Shown: piece by piece, positions 51,628 through 60,246 of the stretch | Position numbering within the stretch: position 1 is the stretch's first letter | Layout: every line of letters starts with the position of its first letter | Source: Pseudomonadota bacterium | Lineage (GTDB): Bacteria; Pseudomonadota; Alphaproteobacteria; Micropepsales; Micropepsaceae | Assembly: GCA_018241025.1 (NCBI GenBank) | Contig: JAFEEQ010000030.1 | Location: 1 to 64,000, forward strand | Length of the DNA stretch: 64,000 nucleotides | Reading direction: 5' to 3' | The notes under the pieces: model-generated | Database searches by the model: none | Told to the model about the DNA's origin: nothing | What the model saw: the letters and a program-made list of their open reading frames with translations, nothing else | Program-made: the position numbers and the translations under genes

Positions 51628-52491
51628 TCAGGCGCCGCTCATATCGGCATAGAGCGCGGTCAGCGCCGTCTGCGGCGGCTTGTCGGTGCGATGGGCGATG
51701 TAGCTCCAGCCCAGCCGCCGCGCCAGCGCACTCACCGTCTCGGCATGCGCCTTGAATCGCGTGCGATAAGCTTCGGCCACGGTCTCCGCCCGGCCGACGG
51801 TCTCATGCATCAATCCCTGCGCATCCTCGAAGCGCATCCGCCCGCTATAGGGGAAATCCTCTTCCGCCGGATCGATGATGTGCACGATCTGCCCGGTCAC
51901 CGCCGAACGCGCCAGCCGCCGCAGCGTCTCCTCGATCTTGTCGAGCGGCGAAAGGAAATCGCTGAACCACACGAATTGCGCATTGCGCGCGATGATCGAA
52001 TCCGGCGGCAGCGTCAGTTCCGGCTGGCGCAGGCCCATCAGCGTCAGGCCGATGCGGCGCAGCGCGGCGCGCGAACTCGCCGGCGGCTGGTGCTCGCCAT
52101 AGAGCGCCACGCGCTCGCCGCCGCGGATCAAAAGCGACGCCAGCGCGAGGCCAAGCAGCTTGGCGCGATCCGCCTTGCTCACCGATCCGCTCGCGAACTG
52201 CATGCCTGCGGAGGTATCGCACCAGAACCAGGCCGATTGCGCCGCTTCCCATTCGCGCTCGCGCACAAAGAGATGCTGAGACTTCGCCGATTGGCGCCAG
52301 TCGATCGCCGCCGCTGCGTCTTCGGGCGTGTAGCGCCGGAACTGCCAGAAGCTCTCGCCCATGCCGGCCTTGCGCCGTCCGTGCACGCCCATGCTCACCG
52401 CCGCCGCCAGCCGCTCGGCCGAGATGATCAGCGGCGGCAACCCGGCGCCGAGCGCCTCTGCGTCGAACGGAAGACTGGCGGCTTCTTTCAA
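51628..52491 (-). CDS. DUF58 domain-containing protein
   Basis: A 287-residue protein with the DUF58 core: SMGVHGRRKAGMGESFWQFR and RYTPEDAAAAIDWRQSAKS, then a VWA-like fold (WFWCDTSAGMQFASGSVSK). It starts at TTG 52491, inside the TTGA shared with the moxR stop, with GGAG 6 bases upstream; the longer open frame to 52842 runs against moxR. MoxR-DUF58 pairs are widespread and the pair may act as a chaperone for the downstream membrane proteins. Confidence 0.87.
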   Translation of the reverse strand: MKEAASLPFDAEALGAGLPPLIISAERLAAAVSMGVHGRRKAGMGESFWQFRRYTPEDAAAAIDWRQSAKSQHLFVREREWEAAQSAWFWCDTSAGMQFASGSVSKADRAKLLGLALASLLIRGGERVALYGEHQPPASSRAALRRIGLTLMGLRQPELTLPPDSIIARNAQFVWFSDFLSPLDKIEETLRRLARSAVTGQIVHIIDPAEEDFPYSGRMRFEDAQGLMHETVGRAETVAEAYRTRFKAHAETVSALARRLGWSYIAHRTDKPPQTALTALYADMSGA

Positions 52492-53483
52492 AGATGGCTC
52501 CGGCACAGCCGTTCGATCACGGCGGGCACGGTCAGGCCTTCGGCGCGCGCCGGGAAGGTCAGCGCCATGCGATGGCGCAGGATCGGCTGGGCAAGCGCCT
52601 CGACGTCGTCGCTCGACGGCGCCAGCCGTCCTTCGAGCAGCGCGCGCGCCCGCACGGCCAGCATGAACGCCTGGCTCGCGCGCGGCCCGGGTCCCCAGGC
52701 GATCTGGTCGCGAAAATCCTTGGCGCCTTCTTCGCCCGGCCGTGCCGCGCGTACGAGACGCAGAATCGAGTCGACGACTTTCTCGCCGACCGGGATATGG
52801 CGCACGATCTGCTGCGCCATCATCAATTCCTGCGCGCTGCACACCGCGACCGGCTTCTCTTCCTCGCCGAAGGTCGTCGCCGCGAGCATCTTCCGCTCCG
52901 ATTCCTTGTCGGGATAATCGATGTCGATCTGCAGCAGGAAACGGTCGAGCTGTGCTTCGGGCAGCGGATAGGTGCCTTCCTGCTCCAGCGGGTTCTGCGT
53001 CGCGAGCACATGGAAGGGCTTGGGCAAGTCGTAGCGTTGGCCGGCCACCGTCACATGGCGCTCCTGCATCGACTGCAAAAGCGCCGATTGCGTGCGCGGG
53101 CTCGCGCGGTTGATCTCGTCGGCCATCAGCAGCTGCGTGAACACCGGGCCGGCGATGAAGCGGAAAGAGCGCTTGCCGCCGTCCTCCTCCAGAACTTCCG
53201 AACCGATGATGTCGGTCGGCATCAGGTCGGGGGTGAACTGGATGCGCTTGGAATCGAGGCCGAGAACGGTCCCCAGCGTATCGACCAGCTTGGTCTTGGC
53301 GAGGCCCGGCACGCCGATCAGAAGGCCGTGTCCGCCGGCCAGAAGTGTGACCAGCGTCTGCTCGATCACCGCGTCCTGGCCGAAGATCGTCCGCGCGATC
53401 GCCTCGCGCACCTTGGCCAGCGTCTGCGCGGCCCGTTCCACATGGGCGGCGGCGCTCGTACTTTCGGCCACGGTATCGTTCAT
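52488..53483 (-). CDS. MoxR family AAA+ ATPase
   Basis: A 331-residue ATPase. It shows the MoxR start (REAIARTIFGQDAVIEQTLV), Walker A IGVPGLAKTK (about residues 58-67), Walker B LLMADEINRA, sensor 1 LATQNPLEQEGTYPLPEAQL and arginine-finger region. MoxR proteins help assemble or activate VWA proteins. The ATG at 53483 (MNDTVAES) is chosen over one at 53525. It opens the four-gene operon and is divergent from the DUF1285 gene. Confidence 0.93.
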   Translation of the reverse strand: MNDTVAESTSAAAHVERAAQTLAKVREAIARTIFGQDAVIEQTLVTLLAGGHGLLIGVPGLAKTKLVDTLGTVLGLDSKRIQFTPDLMPTDIIGSEVLEEDGGKRSFRFIAGPVFTQLLMADEINRASPRTQSALLQSMQERHVTVAGQRYDLPKPFHVLATQNPLEQEGTYPLPEAQLDRFLLQIDIDYPDKESERKMLAATTFGEEEKPVAVCSAQELMMAQQIVRHIPVGEKVVDSILRLVRAARPGEEGAKDFRDQIAWGPGPRASQAFMLAVRARALLEGRLAPSSDDVEALAQPILRHRMALTFPARAEGLTVPAVIERLCRSHL

Positions 53484-53636
53484 GAAGGGAGCCCGGATGC
53501 TTGGTTGCCGGTCCCGGCGGCGCACCCTATCTTTCTGCGGCGCGCCGGGGACCGGACCTATGTAACCCGGCGATTATGGCGCAACAAGGATCGGCGCAGA
53601 CGCGCACAGCCCTGTGATCGGAGTGGCTTAACGGAG

Positions 53637-54197
53637 ATGAGCGGCGGCGGTTTCCCTCTCGGGCTCGCGGACCTGCAGCGCGAAGCCGCGGCGGGGCGCC
53701 GGTTGCCGCCGGTGGAGAAATGGAACCCCGCCCATTGCGGCGAGATCGACATCCGCATCGCCCGCGACGGCACCTGGTACCACATGGGCAGTCCGATCGG
53801 CCGCAAGGAGCTTGTCCGGCTGTTCTCCACCATCCTGCGCAAGGATCCGGAGGGTTACGTCCTCGTCACCCCGGTCGAGAAGATGCGCATCCGGGTCGAG
53901 GACGTGCCGTTCCTGGCGGTGCTGATGGATGTGTCCGGCGAAGGCTGCGATCAGGTTCTGACCTTCACCACCAATGTCGGCGACGAAGCGGTTGCCGGGC
54001 GCGACAATCCGATCCGGGTCGAAACCGATCCGGCGACCGGCGAACCGGCGCCCTATGTCCATATCCGCAAAGGCCTCGAAGCCCGCATCGCCCGCTCGGT
54101 GTTTTACCAACTCGCCGATCTCACCGTACCCGGTGTAGGCGGCGTGCTCGGCGTGTGGAGCGGCGGCGTATTCTTTCCCATCGGCCGGCCCGAATGA
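53637..54197 (+). CDS. DUF1285 domain-containing protein
   Basis: A 186-residue protein with the family blocks EKWNPAHCGEIDIRIARDGT, WYHMGSPIGRKELVRLFSTI and ETDPATGEPAPYVHIRKGLE. DUF1285 is a two-domain beta protein of unknown role, often placed before CoA-type NUDIX and CCA-transferase genes in alphaproteobacteria. It starts this operon. GGAG lies just before the ATG; the stop overlaps the NUDIX start (ATGA). Confidence 0.9.
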   Translation: MSGGGFPLGLADLQREAAAGRRLPPVEKWNPAHCGEIDIRIARDGTWYHMGSPIGRKELVRLFSTILRKDPEGYVLVTPVEKMRIRVEDVPFLAVLMDVSGEGCDQVLTFTTNVGDEAVAGRDNPIRVETDPATGEPAPYVHIRKGLEARIARSVFYQLADLTVPGVGGVLGVWSGGVFFPIGRPE

Positions 54198-54835
54198 GCG
54201 ATCTGCCCGGCCGCCGCATTGCAAAGGGCGGCATCGAACATCTGCGCCAGCGTCTTTTGCGCGAGCCGCCGCATCTGCCGCTGATGCCGGCACGCAGCGA
54301 TTACGATCTCAATCCGCAGAACCGGCCGAAGGAAAAGCCGAAGCTGACGCCCGCCGCGGTGCTGATGCCGCTGATCTTCCGTGCCGAGCCGCATGTGCTG
54401 CTGACGCAGCGCACCGACCATCTCTCGCGCCATGCCGGTCAGGTCGCGTTTCCCGGCGGGCGCGCCGATCCGGGCGACATCTCGCTGGTCGAGACCGCGC
54501 TACGCGAAACCCGGGAAGAAACCGGTATCGATCCTGCCTTCGTCACGGTCGCGGGTTTCCTCGATGCCTACGAGACCGGTACGGGCTACGCCATCCTGCC
54601 GGTCGTCGGCATCCTGAGCGAAGGCTTCGCCCTCATGCCGCAGGAGCATGAGGTCGCCGAGATCTTCGAGGTTCCGCTCGATTTCCTGCTCGATCCGGCC
54701 AATCGTGTGCGCCAGACCCGCGAATTTCAGGGCACGCAGCGCAGCTTCTATTCCTTCACCTTCGAGGGACATTATATCTGGGGGGCCACGGCGGCGATGC
54801 TGATCAACTTCGCCGAAAGGATGTCTGCGCCATGA
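54194..54835 (+). CDS. NUDIX hydrolase, coenzyme A pyrophosphatase type
   Basis: A 213-residue protein with LTPAAVLMPLIFRAEPHVLL, then LLTQRTDHLSRHAGQVAFPG and a NUDIX box GGRADPGDISLVETALRETR ending EETGI (about residues 95-119). The LLTxRxxxLxxHxGQ(V/I)xFPGG block before the box is the UPF0035 signature that marks CoA pyrophosphatases. It overlaps the genes before and behind it by 4 bp. Confidence 0.92.
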   Translation: MSDLPGRRIAKGGIEHLRQRLLREPPHLPLMPARSDYDLNPQNRPKEKPKLTPAAVLMPLIFRAEPHVLLTQRTDHLSRHAGQVAFPGGRADPGDISLVETALRETREETGIDPAFVTVAGFLDAYETGTGYAILPVVGILSEGFALMPQEHEVAEIFEVPLDFLLDPANRVRQTREFQGTQRSFYSFTFEGHYIWGATAAMLINFAERMSAP

Positions 54836-55104
54836 CCAGGGAAATCCTCGAGCGCCTGCTGCTCTTCTTCGTGCCCTTTGTGCTCTACGGCAGCTATCTC
54901 CTGCTACTGCGCCTCCAGCCTCCGGAAGGCGGCCGGCGACATCCCTGGACGGCGCTCGTCATCGCCGGCCTCGTGCTCTATGCCGGCAGCTTCGTCGTCT
55001 GGGGAATCGAGGATGGCGAGCCGGTCGGCACCGGCGCCTATGTTGCGCCCCATATGGAAAACGGCAGGATTGTTCCCGCCCATTTCGATACGAAGAAGAA
55101 ATGA
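54832..55104 (+). CDS. DUF6111-like small membrane protein
   Basis: A 90-residue protein with two hydrophobic helices (LLLFFVPFVLYGSYLLLLRL and TALVIAGLVLYAGSFVVWGI) and the tail GAYVAPHMENGRIVPAHFDT. Its place between CoA-type NUDIX and CCA-transferase genes and its form match DUF6111. No role is known. Overlaps of 4 bp on both sides show translational coupling. Confidence 0.75.
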   Translation: MTREILERLLLFFVPFVLYGSYLLLLRLQPPEGGRRHPWTALVIAGLVLYAGSFVVWGIEDGEPVGTGAYVAPHMENGRIVPAHFDTKKK

Positions 55105-56333
55105 CCCTCGATCCCAAACGCCATCCCTGGATGACCGCGCCGGAAACGCGCGCCGTGCTCGATGCGCTCGGCGGTCAGGGCCGCTTCGTCGGTGGCGCGG
55201 TGCGCAATGCGCTGCTCGGCAAGAAGGTCGCCGATATCGATATCGCGACGCCGCTCGTCCCCGATGACGTCACCGCGCGTCTGACCAAGGCCGGCCTCGG
55301 CGCCGTGCCGACGGGCATCGAACACGGCACCGTCACCGCGACCGCGAACGGCAAGGCCTTCGAGGTCACGACGTTGCGCCGCGACGTCTCGACCGACGGC
55401 CGCCGCGCCACCGTCGCCTTCACCACCGACTGGGCCGAAGACGCGCAGCGCCGCGACTTCACGATGAACGCGCTCTATGCCGACGCCGATGGCGCGATCA
55501 CCGATACCGTCGGCGGCGTCGAAGATCTGAAAGCCGGCCGCGTCCGCTTCGTCGGCGATCCGGTGACGCGCATCCGCGAAGATTTCCTGCGCATCCTGCG
55601 CCTCTTCCGCTTTCATGCCTGGTACGGCAAGGGTGCGATCGATCCCGCTGCGCTGCAGGCCGCTGCGGCTGAGAAAGGCGGTCTGACGTTGCTCGCTGGC
55701 GAGCGCGTCTCGAAAGAGATGCTGCGCCTGCTCGAAGCCGACGATCCGGTGCCCGTCATCCGCCAGATGGCGGCGAGCGGCATCCTCACCGATATCCTGA
55801 GCGGCAACCTGAACATCTCGCGCCTCGCCCGCCTCTGCGAAATCGACGCCGAGAACTTCTTCGAACCTGATGCCGTGCTGCGTCTCGCTGCGCTGCTGCC
55901 ATCGAGCGAGGACGAAGCCCGCGCCGTCGCCAAGGAATGGCACCTCTCGAACGTCGTCACCGAACGCCTCGCCGGGATGGCCGGCGCGAAGCAGAAGATC
56001 GTCTCCTATCTGTCGGTGAAAGAAGTGCGCAAGCTGCTCTATCTCATCGGCGTGCCGCGCTTCAGCGATCTCGTTCGCCTGCGCTGGGCGGAAGACCCGA
56101 AGGCGTCGAACGCGATCAACTGGCGCATGCTGCTCGAAGTCGCCAAAACCTTCCCGCGTCCCACCTTCCCGCTCACCGGCCGCGACGTGATGCTCGCCGG
56201 CGTGCCGGAAGGCCCGCTGGTCGGCAAGATCCTCGAGGAAGTCGAGGAATGGTGGATCGACGCCGACTTCATCGAAGACGAATTCTCCCTCGCCGAGCGC
56301 CTCAAAGCCGTCGTGCAGGCGACGGCGTACTGA
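55101..56333 (+). CDS. cca: CCA tRNA nucleotidyltransferase / poly(A) polymerase family
   Basis: A 410-residue enzyme with the class II nucleotidyltransferase head: RFVGGAVRNALLGKKVADID with the metal-binding DID, RDFTMNALYAD and the ATP/CTP-binding EDFLRILRLFRFHA. The ending arm and tail domain are helical. It adds or repairs the 3' CCA of tRNAs. The encoded CCA in the tRNA-Met of this window suggests mainly a repair role. Last gene of the DUF1285 operon. Confidence 0.93.
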   Translation: MTLDPKRHPWMTAPETRAVLDALGGQGRFVGGAVRNALLGKKVADIDIATPLVPDDVTARLTKAGLGAVPTGIEHGTVTATANGKAFEVTTLRRDVSTDGRRATVAFTTDWAEDAQRRDFTMNALYADADGAITDTVGGVEDLKAGRVRFVGDPVTRIREDFLRILRLFRFHAWYGKGAIDPAALQAAAAEKGGLTLLAGERVSKEMLRLLEADDPVPVIRQMAASGILTDILSGNLNISRLARLCEIDAENFFEPDAVLRLAALLPSSEDEARAVAKEWHLSNVVTERLAGMAGAKQKIVSYLSVKEVRKLLYLIGVPRFSDLVRLRWAEDPKASNAINWRMLLEVAKTFPRPTFPLTGRDVMLAGVPEGPLVGKILEEVEEWWIDADFIEDEFSLAERLKAVVQATAY

Positions 56334-56337
56334 GTCT

Positions 56338-56498
56338 GACCCTCCCCTTGAGGGAGGGTCGAAAAATGCGAAGCGTTTTTCGGGGAGGGGTCTGACGACG
56401 AGCGCAAGGCCTGACCCCTCCCCGAAAAGTTTGTCGCGTCCGTTCGCTGTCGCTCACGGAACTCCAAATTTTGTCGACCCTCCCTCAAGGGGAGGGTG
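56338..56498. repeat. Large intergenic palindromic element after cca
   Basis: The outer arms, GACCCTCCCCTTGAGGGAGG with following bases (56338-56362) and the complement (56474-56498), match over 24 bases; inner arms TTTTCGGGGAGGGGTC and GACCCCTCCCCGAAAA also pair. Each outer arm is itself palindromic. The element fills almost the whole gap from cca to the phosphatase gene and could fold into one long hairpin. Confidence 0.85.
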
Positions 56499-56515
56499 AC
56501 TGATAAGGTCGCCAC

Positions 56516-57361
56516 ATGCCCTTCACCATCCTCGACACCATCTCCATCCCCGGCGACCCGCTGAAGCCGAATGACGACGCCTTCGGCCATATCGAAACCG
56601 CCGCCGTCGTGTTCGACGGCGCGACCTCGCTCGGCGATCCGCTCATGCCCGGCGACAGCGATGCGGCCTGGATCGCGCATTTCGGTGCTCGCCGCCTGAT
56701 GGCCCATGCCGGCGATGGCGACGCGCCCGCCGACGCGCTGCGCCACGCTCTCGCCGATGCCGAGAAGTCCTTCACCGCGCTGCGCAAGCGACCGCCCGCC
56801 GAGAACTGGGAAATCCCGCTTGCCTCGATGGCCTTCGTCAGCCGCATCGAGACCGGCTTCGACTTTCTCTGGTTCGGCGATTGCGCCGGTCTGCTCAAGC
56901 GGCCCGGCGCACCGGTCGAAGTCCTCGGCGATTCCATCGCATCCAAATCGAGCGAAGCCGAGCGCGCCCGAAAGCTCGCCAAGGAAACCGGCCTCGCACC
57001 GACCACCAACGCCCGCGGTCCCGCCTTTCTCCCGACGCTGCGCAAGGCGCGCAATCGTGTGAACACCGGCAAGCACTGGTCGTTCAGCCCCGATGTCCGC
57101 GCTGCGGACTTCGTGAAGTCGATCAAGGTCGCAGCGCCGTCCGGTTCGCATCTGTTGCTCGCCTCCGACGGCTTCCTCGCCCTCGTCACCGATTACGGCC
57201 GCTACACGCCGGACACGTTGATGGACAAAGTGCTTTCGAAAGGCCTCGGCCTTCTTGCCGACCAGCTGCGCGAGATCGAGGACGCCGACAGCCAGGGCCA
57301 CAAATATCCCCGCTTCAAGAAGAGCGACGACGCGACGGCGATTTTGCTGACCCTTGATTGA
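56516..57361 (+). CDS. PP2C-like protein phosphatase
   Basis: A 281-residue protein with the motifs of PPM/PP2C phosphatases: KPNDDAFGH (motif 1), VVFDGATSLGDPL (metal-binding Asp-Gly), LLLASDGFLALV and the closing KKSDDATAILLTL with its paired Asp. These metal ligands are intact, so an active Ser/Thr phosphatase is likely. No kinase lies nearby. The glycosyltransferase gene begins 23 bp downstream on the same strand, so the two may be cotranscribed. Confidence 0.85.
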   Translation: MPFTILDTISIPGDPLKPNDDAFGHIETAAVVFDGATSLGDPLMPGDSDAAWIAHFGARRLMAHAGDGDAPADALRHALADAEKSFTALRKRPPAENWEIPLASMAFVSRIETGFDFLWFGDCAGLLKRPGAPVEVLGDSIASKSSEAERARKLAKETGLAPTTNARGPAFLPTLRKARNRVNTGKHWSFSPDVRAADFVKSIKVAAPSGSHLLLASDGFLALVTDYGRYTPDTLMDKVLSKGLGLLADQLREIEDADSQGHKYPRFKKSDDATAILLTLD

Positions 57362-57384
57362 TTTTGTGCTACCGTGTGTAGGCG

Positions 57385-58686
57385 ATGCACCTCGCGCACA
57401 AGCCACCGTTGCAGCGTTCGCCGGAAATCCGCGCACCGCAGGCGGCTGGCCGTGCCGGCCCGCTCACCCAGCTCGCCGGCAATCTGAATGCGGCACCGCG
57501 CAGCCGCGCCCTCGGCACCATCCAGCGCCAACTCAATCCGGTCGTCCAGCGTGCGGTTACGGTCGAAGGCAAGTCGTACTCGATGCAGGACGGCACGCTC
57601 GGTGATCTTGTCGACAAGGTCGCGCTGATGACGATGACCGAAGACCGACGCCGTCCGGACCAGCTTCTGACGCGTTACGATTTCCAGAATCGCCGCTTCG
57701 CAAATTTCGCGGCACTCGTCCGCACCGTGAACGCGGAACTCAAAGATGTCGCCTTCGACGAAGAGATCGCCAAGCCGCCGCTCGCATCCGGCGGCGGCGG
57801 TCATGCCCTCAACCTCGCGCTTGGTCAGCTCGAACAGGGTGGTGAAACCGGCATGACGGGTCTCGTGCACGAGACCAACAAACGCCTGATGGAAGGCGAG
57901 GGCAAGGAAACCAAAGCGGTTCCGAAGATTCTTTCGCATTTCTGGAGCGGCGGAAAGCTCTCGCCCGAGGCTTTCAAGAATCTGAAGAAGTGGTCGGTGA
58001 AAGCCAATCAGGGCGGCTGGTTCCAGTATATTTTCACCGATCCGCAGATCAACAAAGTGCTCGGCAAGGACGACTCGCTCGACCTGCAGCTCAACGTCCT
58101 GCGCCAGCTGGGCGCCGTCATCGTGCATCTCGATCAGCTGCCGATCGCCAGGAAACCCGCCTACGACATGCTGAAGCGGCAGATCGTGGAGAGCGGTAAG
58201 CCTTCGGGCCTGTCCTTCATGTCCGATCTGGTGCGTTACGAGCAGCTGCTGGCGACCGGCGGCGTCTATGCCGATGTCGACGTTGGGCCGGGCTCGGTGG
58301 ACCTCAACACCGCGCTCGATGTCACGGGCAATATCCCGCAGCTTGGTCCGATGTTCCGCACCTCGAAGGAAGCCAGGGAAGAGAGTGCGCTCGACAAGGA
58401 CGGCCGCCTCAAGGAATCGTCGATGCTCGGTAAGTTCGCGCATCCGAACATGGCGATCGGCACGCATCTGATCGCGACCCAGCCCAACAATCCCGTCATC
58501 CGGGAAGCCTACGATCTTGCGAGCAAGGATCTGCTCGATGCGGGCGCGACCAACGGCCCGGCGCAGATTCTCAGGGCATTCAAGAAGCTCGGCCTCAATT
58601 TGCGCGATTCGGTTGCCGGCACCGTCCCGCAATGGCTGCCCAAGCTCGATTGGCTCACGCCCGAGAGCGACAATCTCGTCGATTGA
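57385..58686 (+). CDS. TcdA/TcdB-type DXD glycosyltransferase with injection-system-like leader (putative effector)
   Basis: A 433-residue protein in two parts. Residues about 175-420 form a GT44/DXD sugar-transferase fold: ILSHFWSGGKLSPEAFKNLK, SFMSDLVRYEQLLATGGVYA then DVDV, with the DXD motif near residue 298, and ANGPAQILRAFKKLGLNLRD-like TNGPAQILRAFKKLGLNL. The first 60 residues are unlike a signal peptide; they hold PPLQRSPEIRAPQAA and LAGNLNAAPRSRALGTIQRQ, ending VVQR. This resembles repeats at the start of DUF4157- and contractile-injection-system-linked toxins. It would glycosylate a host or rival protein. No injection genes are in the window. Confidence 0.7.
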   Translation: MHLAHKPPLQRSPEIRAPQAAGRAGPLTQLAGNLNAAPRSRALGTIQRQLNPVVQRAVTVEGKSYSMQDGTLGDLVDKVALMTMTEDRRRPDQLLTRYDFQNRRFANFAALVRTVNAELKDVAFDEEIAKPPLASGGGGHALNLALGQLEQGGETGMTGLVHETNKRLMEGEGKETKAVPKILSHFWSGGKLSPEAFKNLKKWSVKANQGGWFQYIFTDPQINKVLGKDDSLDLQLNVLRQLGAVIVHLDQLPIARKPAYDMLKRQIVESGKPSGLSFMSDLVRYEQLLATGGVYADVDVGPGSVDLNTALDVTGNIPQLGPMFRTSKEAREESALDKDGRLKESSMLGKFAHPNMAIGTHLIATQPNNPVIREAYDLASKDLLDAGATNGPAQILRAFKKLGLNLRDSVAGTVPQWLPKLDWLTPESDNLVD

Positions 58687-58718
58687 GCGGCGAGTCTGCC
58701 GATTGCGGCACGCTCGGT

Positions 58719-59360
58719 TCAGGTCGTCGCATGCAGGATCGCCATGCCGCCTTCGACCACCATGCGGATTGCGACATAGAGCACGATGAAGAGGCCGGCA
58801 TAGCTGATCCACTGCCAGCGGTGCAGCACCTTGGCGATCACGCTCGCCGCCACGCCCATCAATCCGATGGAAAGCGTCAGGCCGATCGCCAGTATGTCGA
58901 GATGCTTCTGGGCCGCGCCGGCGACGGCGAGCACGTTGTCGAGCGACATCGAGAGATCGGCGGCCGCGATCTGGATCACCGCGCGGCGCACCATCCGGGC
59001 ATTGTGCTCGGCGCTGAACGGCCCGCCCAGCTTGTCGGGCTTCGAATTGAGCGCCTCGACTGAAGCCTGGTCGCCGAAATCGCGGATGTCGCGATAGAGC
59101 TTCCAGCACACCCAGAGCAGAAGGACGCCGCCTGCGAACATCAGCCCGATGATTTCGAGCAGCCAGACCGTCACCGAGGCCAGCGCGACCCGCAGCACCA
59201 CGGCGGCAACCAGACCCCAGAAAATCACTTTGCGGCGGATGCCCTGCGGCACGCGGGCCGCCGCCATGCCGATGACGATGGCGTTGTCGCCCGCCAGTAC
59301 CACGTCGATCAGCACGACCTGGATCAGCGCAAACACATCGCCGTGGGACAGGATCTCCAA
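58719..59360 (-). CDS. TerC family integral membrane protein (YjbE type)
   Basis: A 213-residue protein with about seven membrane helices. The two TerC repeats hold acidic metal-binding residues: VVLIDVVLAGDNAIVIGMAA and IQIAAADLSMSLDNVLAVAG. TerC proteins export manganese or support metal loading of exported enzymes. It is on the same strand as hemF, 13 bp after that gene's stop, so the order is trmL-hemF-terC. Confidence 0.9.
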   Translation of the reverse strand: MEILSHGDVFALIQVVLIDVVLAGDNAIVIGMAAARVPQGIRRKVIFWGLVAAVVLRVALASVTVWLLEIIGLMFAGGVLLLWVCWKLYRDIRDFGDQASVEALNSKPDKLGGPFSAEHNARMVRRAVIQIAAADLSMSLDNVLAVAGAAQKHLDILAIGLTLSIGLMGVAASVIAKVLHRWQWISYAGLFIVLYVAIRMVVEGGMAILHATT

Positions 59361-59373
59361 CGCCGCGCTCGCT

Positions 59374-60246
59374 TTACGGCCAGCGCACTTCGGGTGGCAT
59401 CGAGACCAGGATGGCCTCGATATTGTGTCCGGTCTTGAGGCCGAACAGGGTTCCGCGGTCCCACATCAGGTTGAACTCCACATAGCGTCCGCGGCGTACG
59501 AGCTGATGGTGGCGCTCGGCGTCGGTCCAAGGCTGCCCCATCCGTCTACGTATGATTTGGGGATAAACCTCGGAAAATGCCAGCCCCACATCCTTCACGA
59601 AGGCGAAATCTTTCTCCCAATCGCCGCTATTGTGGCGGTCGAAGAAAATTCCGCCTGCGCCACGCGGCTCTTTGCGATGCGGTAAGTAGAAGTACTCGTC
59701 GCACCATTTCTTGTATTTCGCATAGGTCTCGGGGCCGAATGCGCGGCAGCCGCGCTGCATTGCAGCATGGAAATCGGCTTCGTCCTCGGCATTCGGAAAC
59801 ATCGGCGTCAGATCGGCGCCGCCGCCGAACCAGCTCTCCTGCGCCGTGATCATGTGACGGGTGTTCATGTGCACGGCCGGCACATGCGGATTGCGCATAT
59901 GCGCGATCAGCGAGATCGAACTCGCCCAGAACCGCGTATCGGCGCCCGGATTATTTTCGAGCAACGCCTTCGCGGCGTCGGGCGACAGATGGCCGTTCAC
60001 CGTCGAGGTATTGACGCCGACCTTTTCGAACACCCGGCCATGCATGACGCTCATCAGCCCGCCGCCGGCATCGGAGCCGTCTTCGTTGGTGCGCTTCGTC
60101 GGGGTACGGACGAACTTGCCGGGTGGCAATTCGCTGTGCTGCCCCGTGGTGTATTCCTCCTCGATTTTTTCGAACACCGCGCAAATCCGGTCGCGCAGGG
60201 ATTCGAACCATGCCTGCGCCTCGGCTTTGCGGGTTTCGTCTGTCAT
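59374..60246 (-). CDS. hemF: Oxygen-dependent coproporphyrinogen III oxidase
   Basis: A 290-residue heme biosynthesis enzyme. Family blocks are RNPHVPAVHMNTRHM, SWFGGGADLTPMFPNAEDEA, FYLPHRKEPRGAGGIFFDRH and GRYVEFNLMWDRGTLFGLKT, the last with the invariant active-site region. It oxidises coproporphyrinogen III with oxygen, which suits aerobic growth with the bc1 complex nearby. The start overlaps the trmL stop (ATGA). Confidence 0.97.
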   Translation of the reverse strand: MTDETRKAEAQAWFESLRDRICAVFEKIEEEYTTGQHSELPPGKFVRTPTKRTNEDGSDAGGGLMSVMHGRVFEKVGVNTSTVNGHLSPDAAKALLENNPGADTRFWASSISLIAHMRNPHVPAVHMNTRHMITAQESWFGGGADLTPMFPNAEDEADFHAAMQRGCRAFGPETYAKYKKWCDEYFYLPHRKEPRGAGGIFFDRHNSGDWEKDFAFVKDVGLAFSEVYPQIIRRRMGQPWTDAERHHQLVRRGRYVEFNLMWDRGTLFGLKTGHNIEAILVSMPPEVRWP

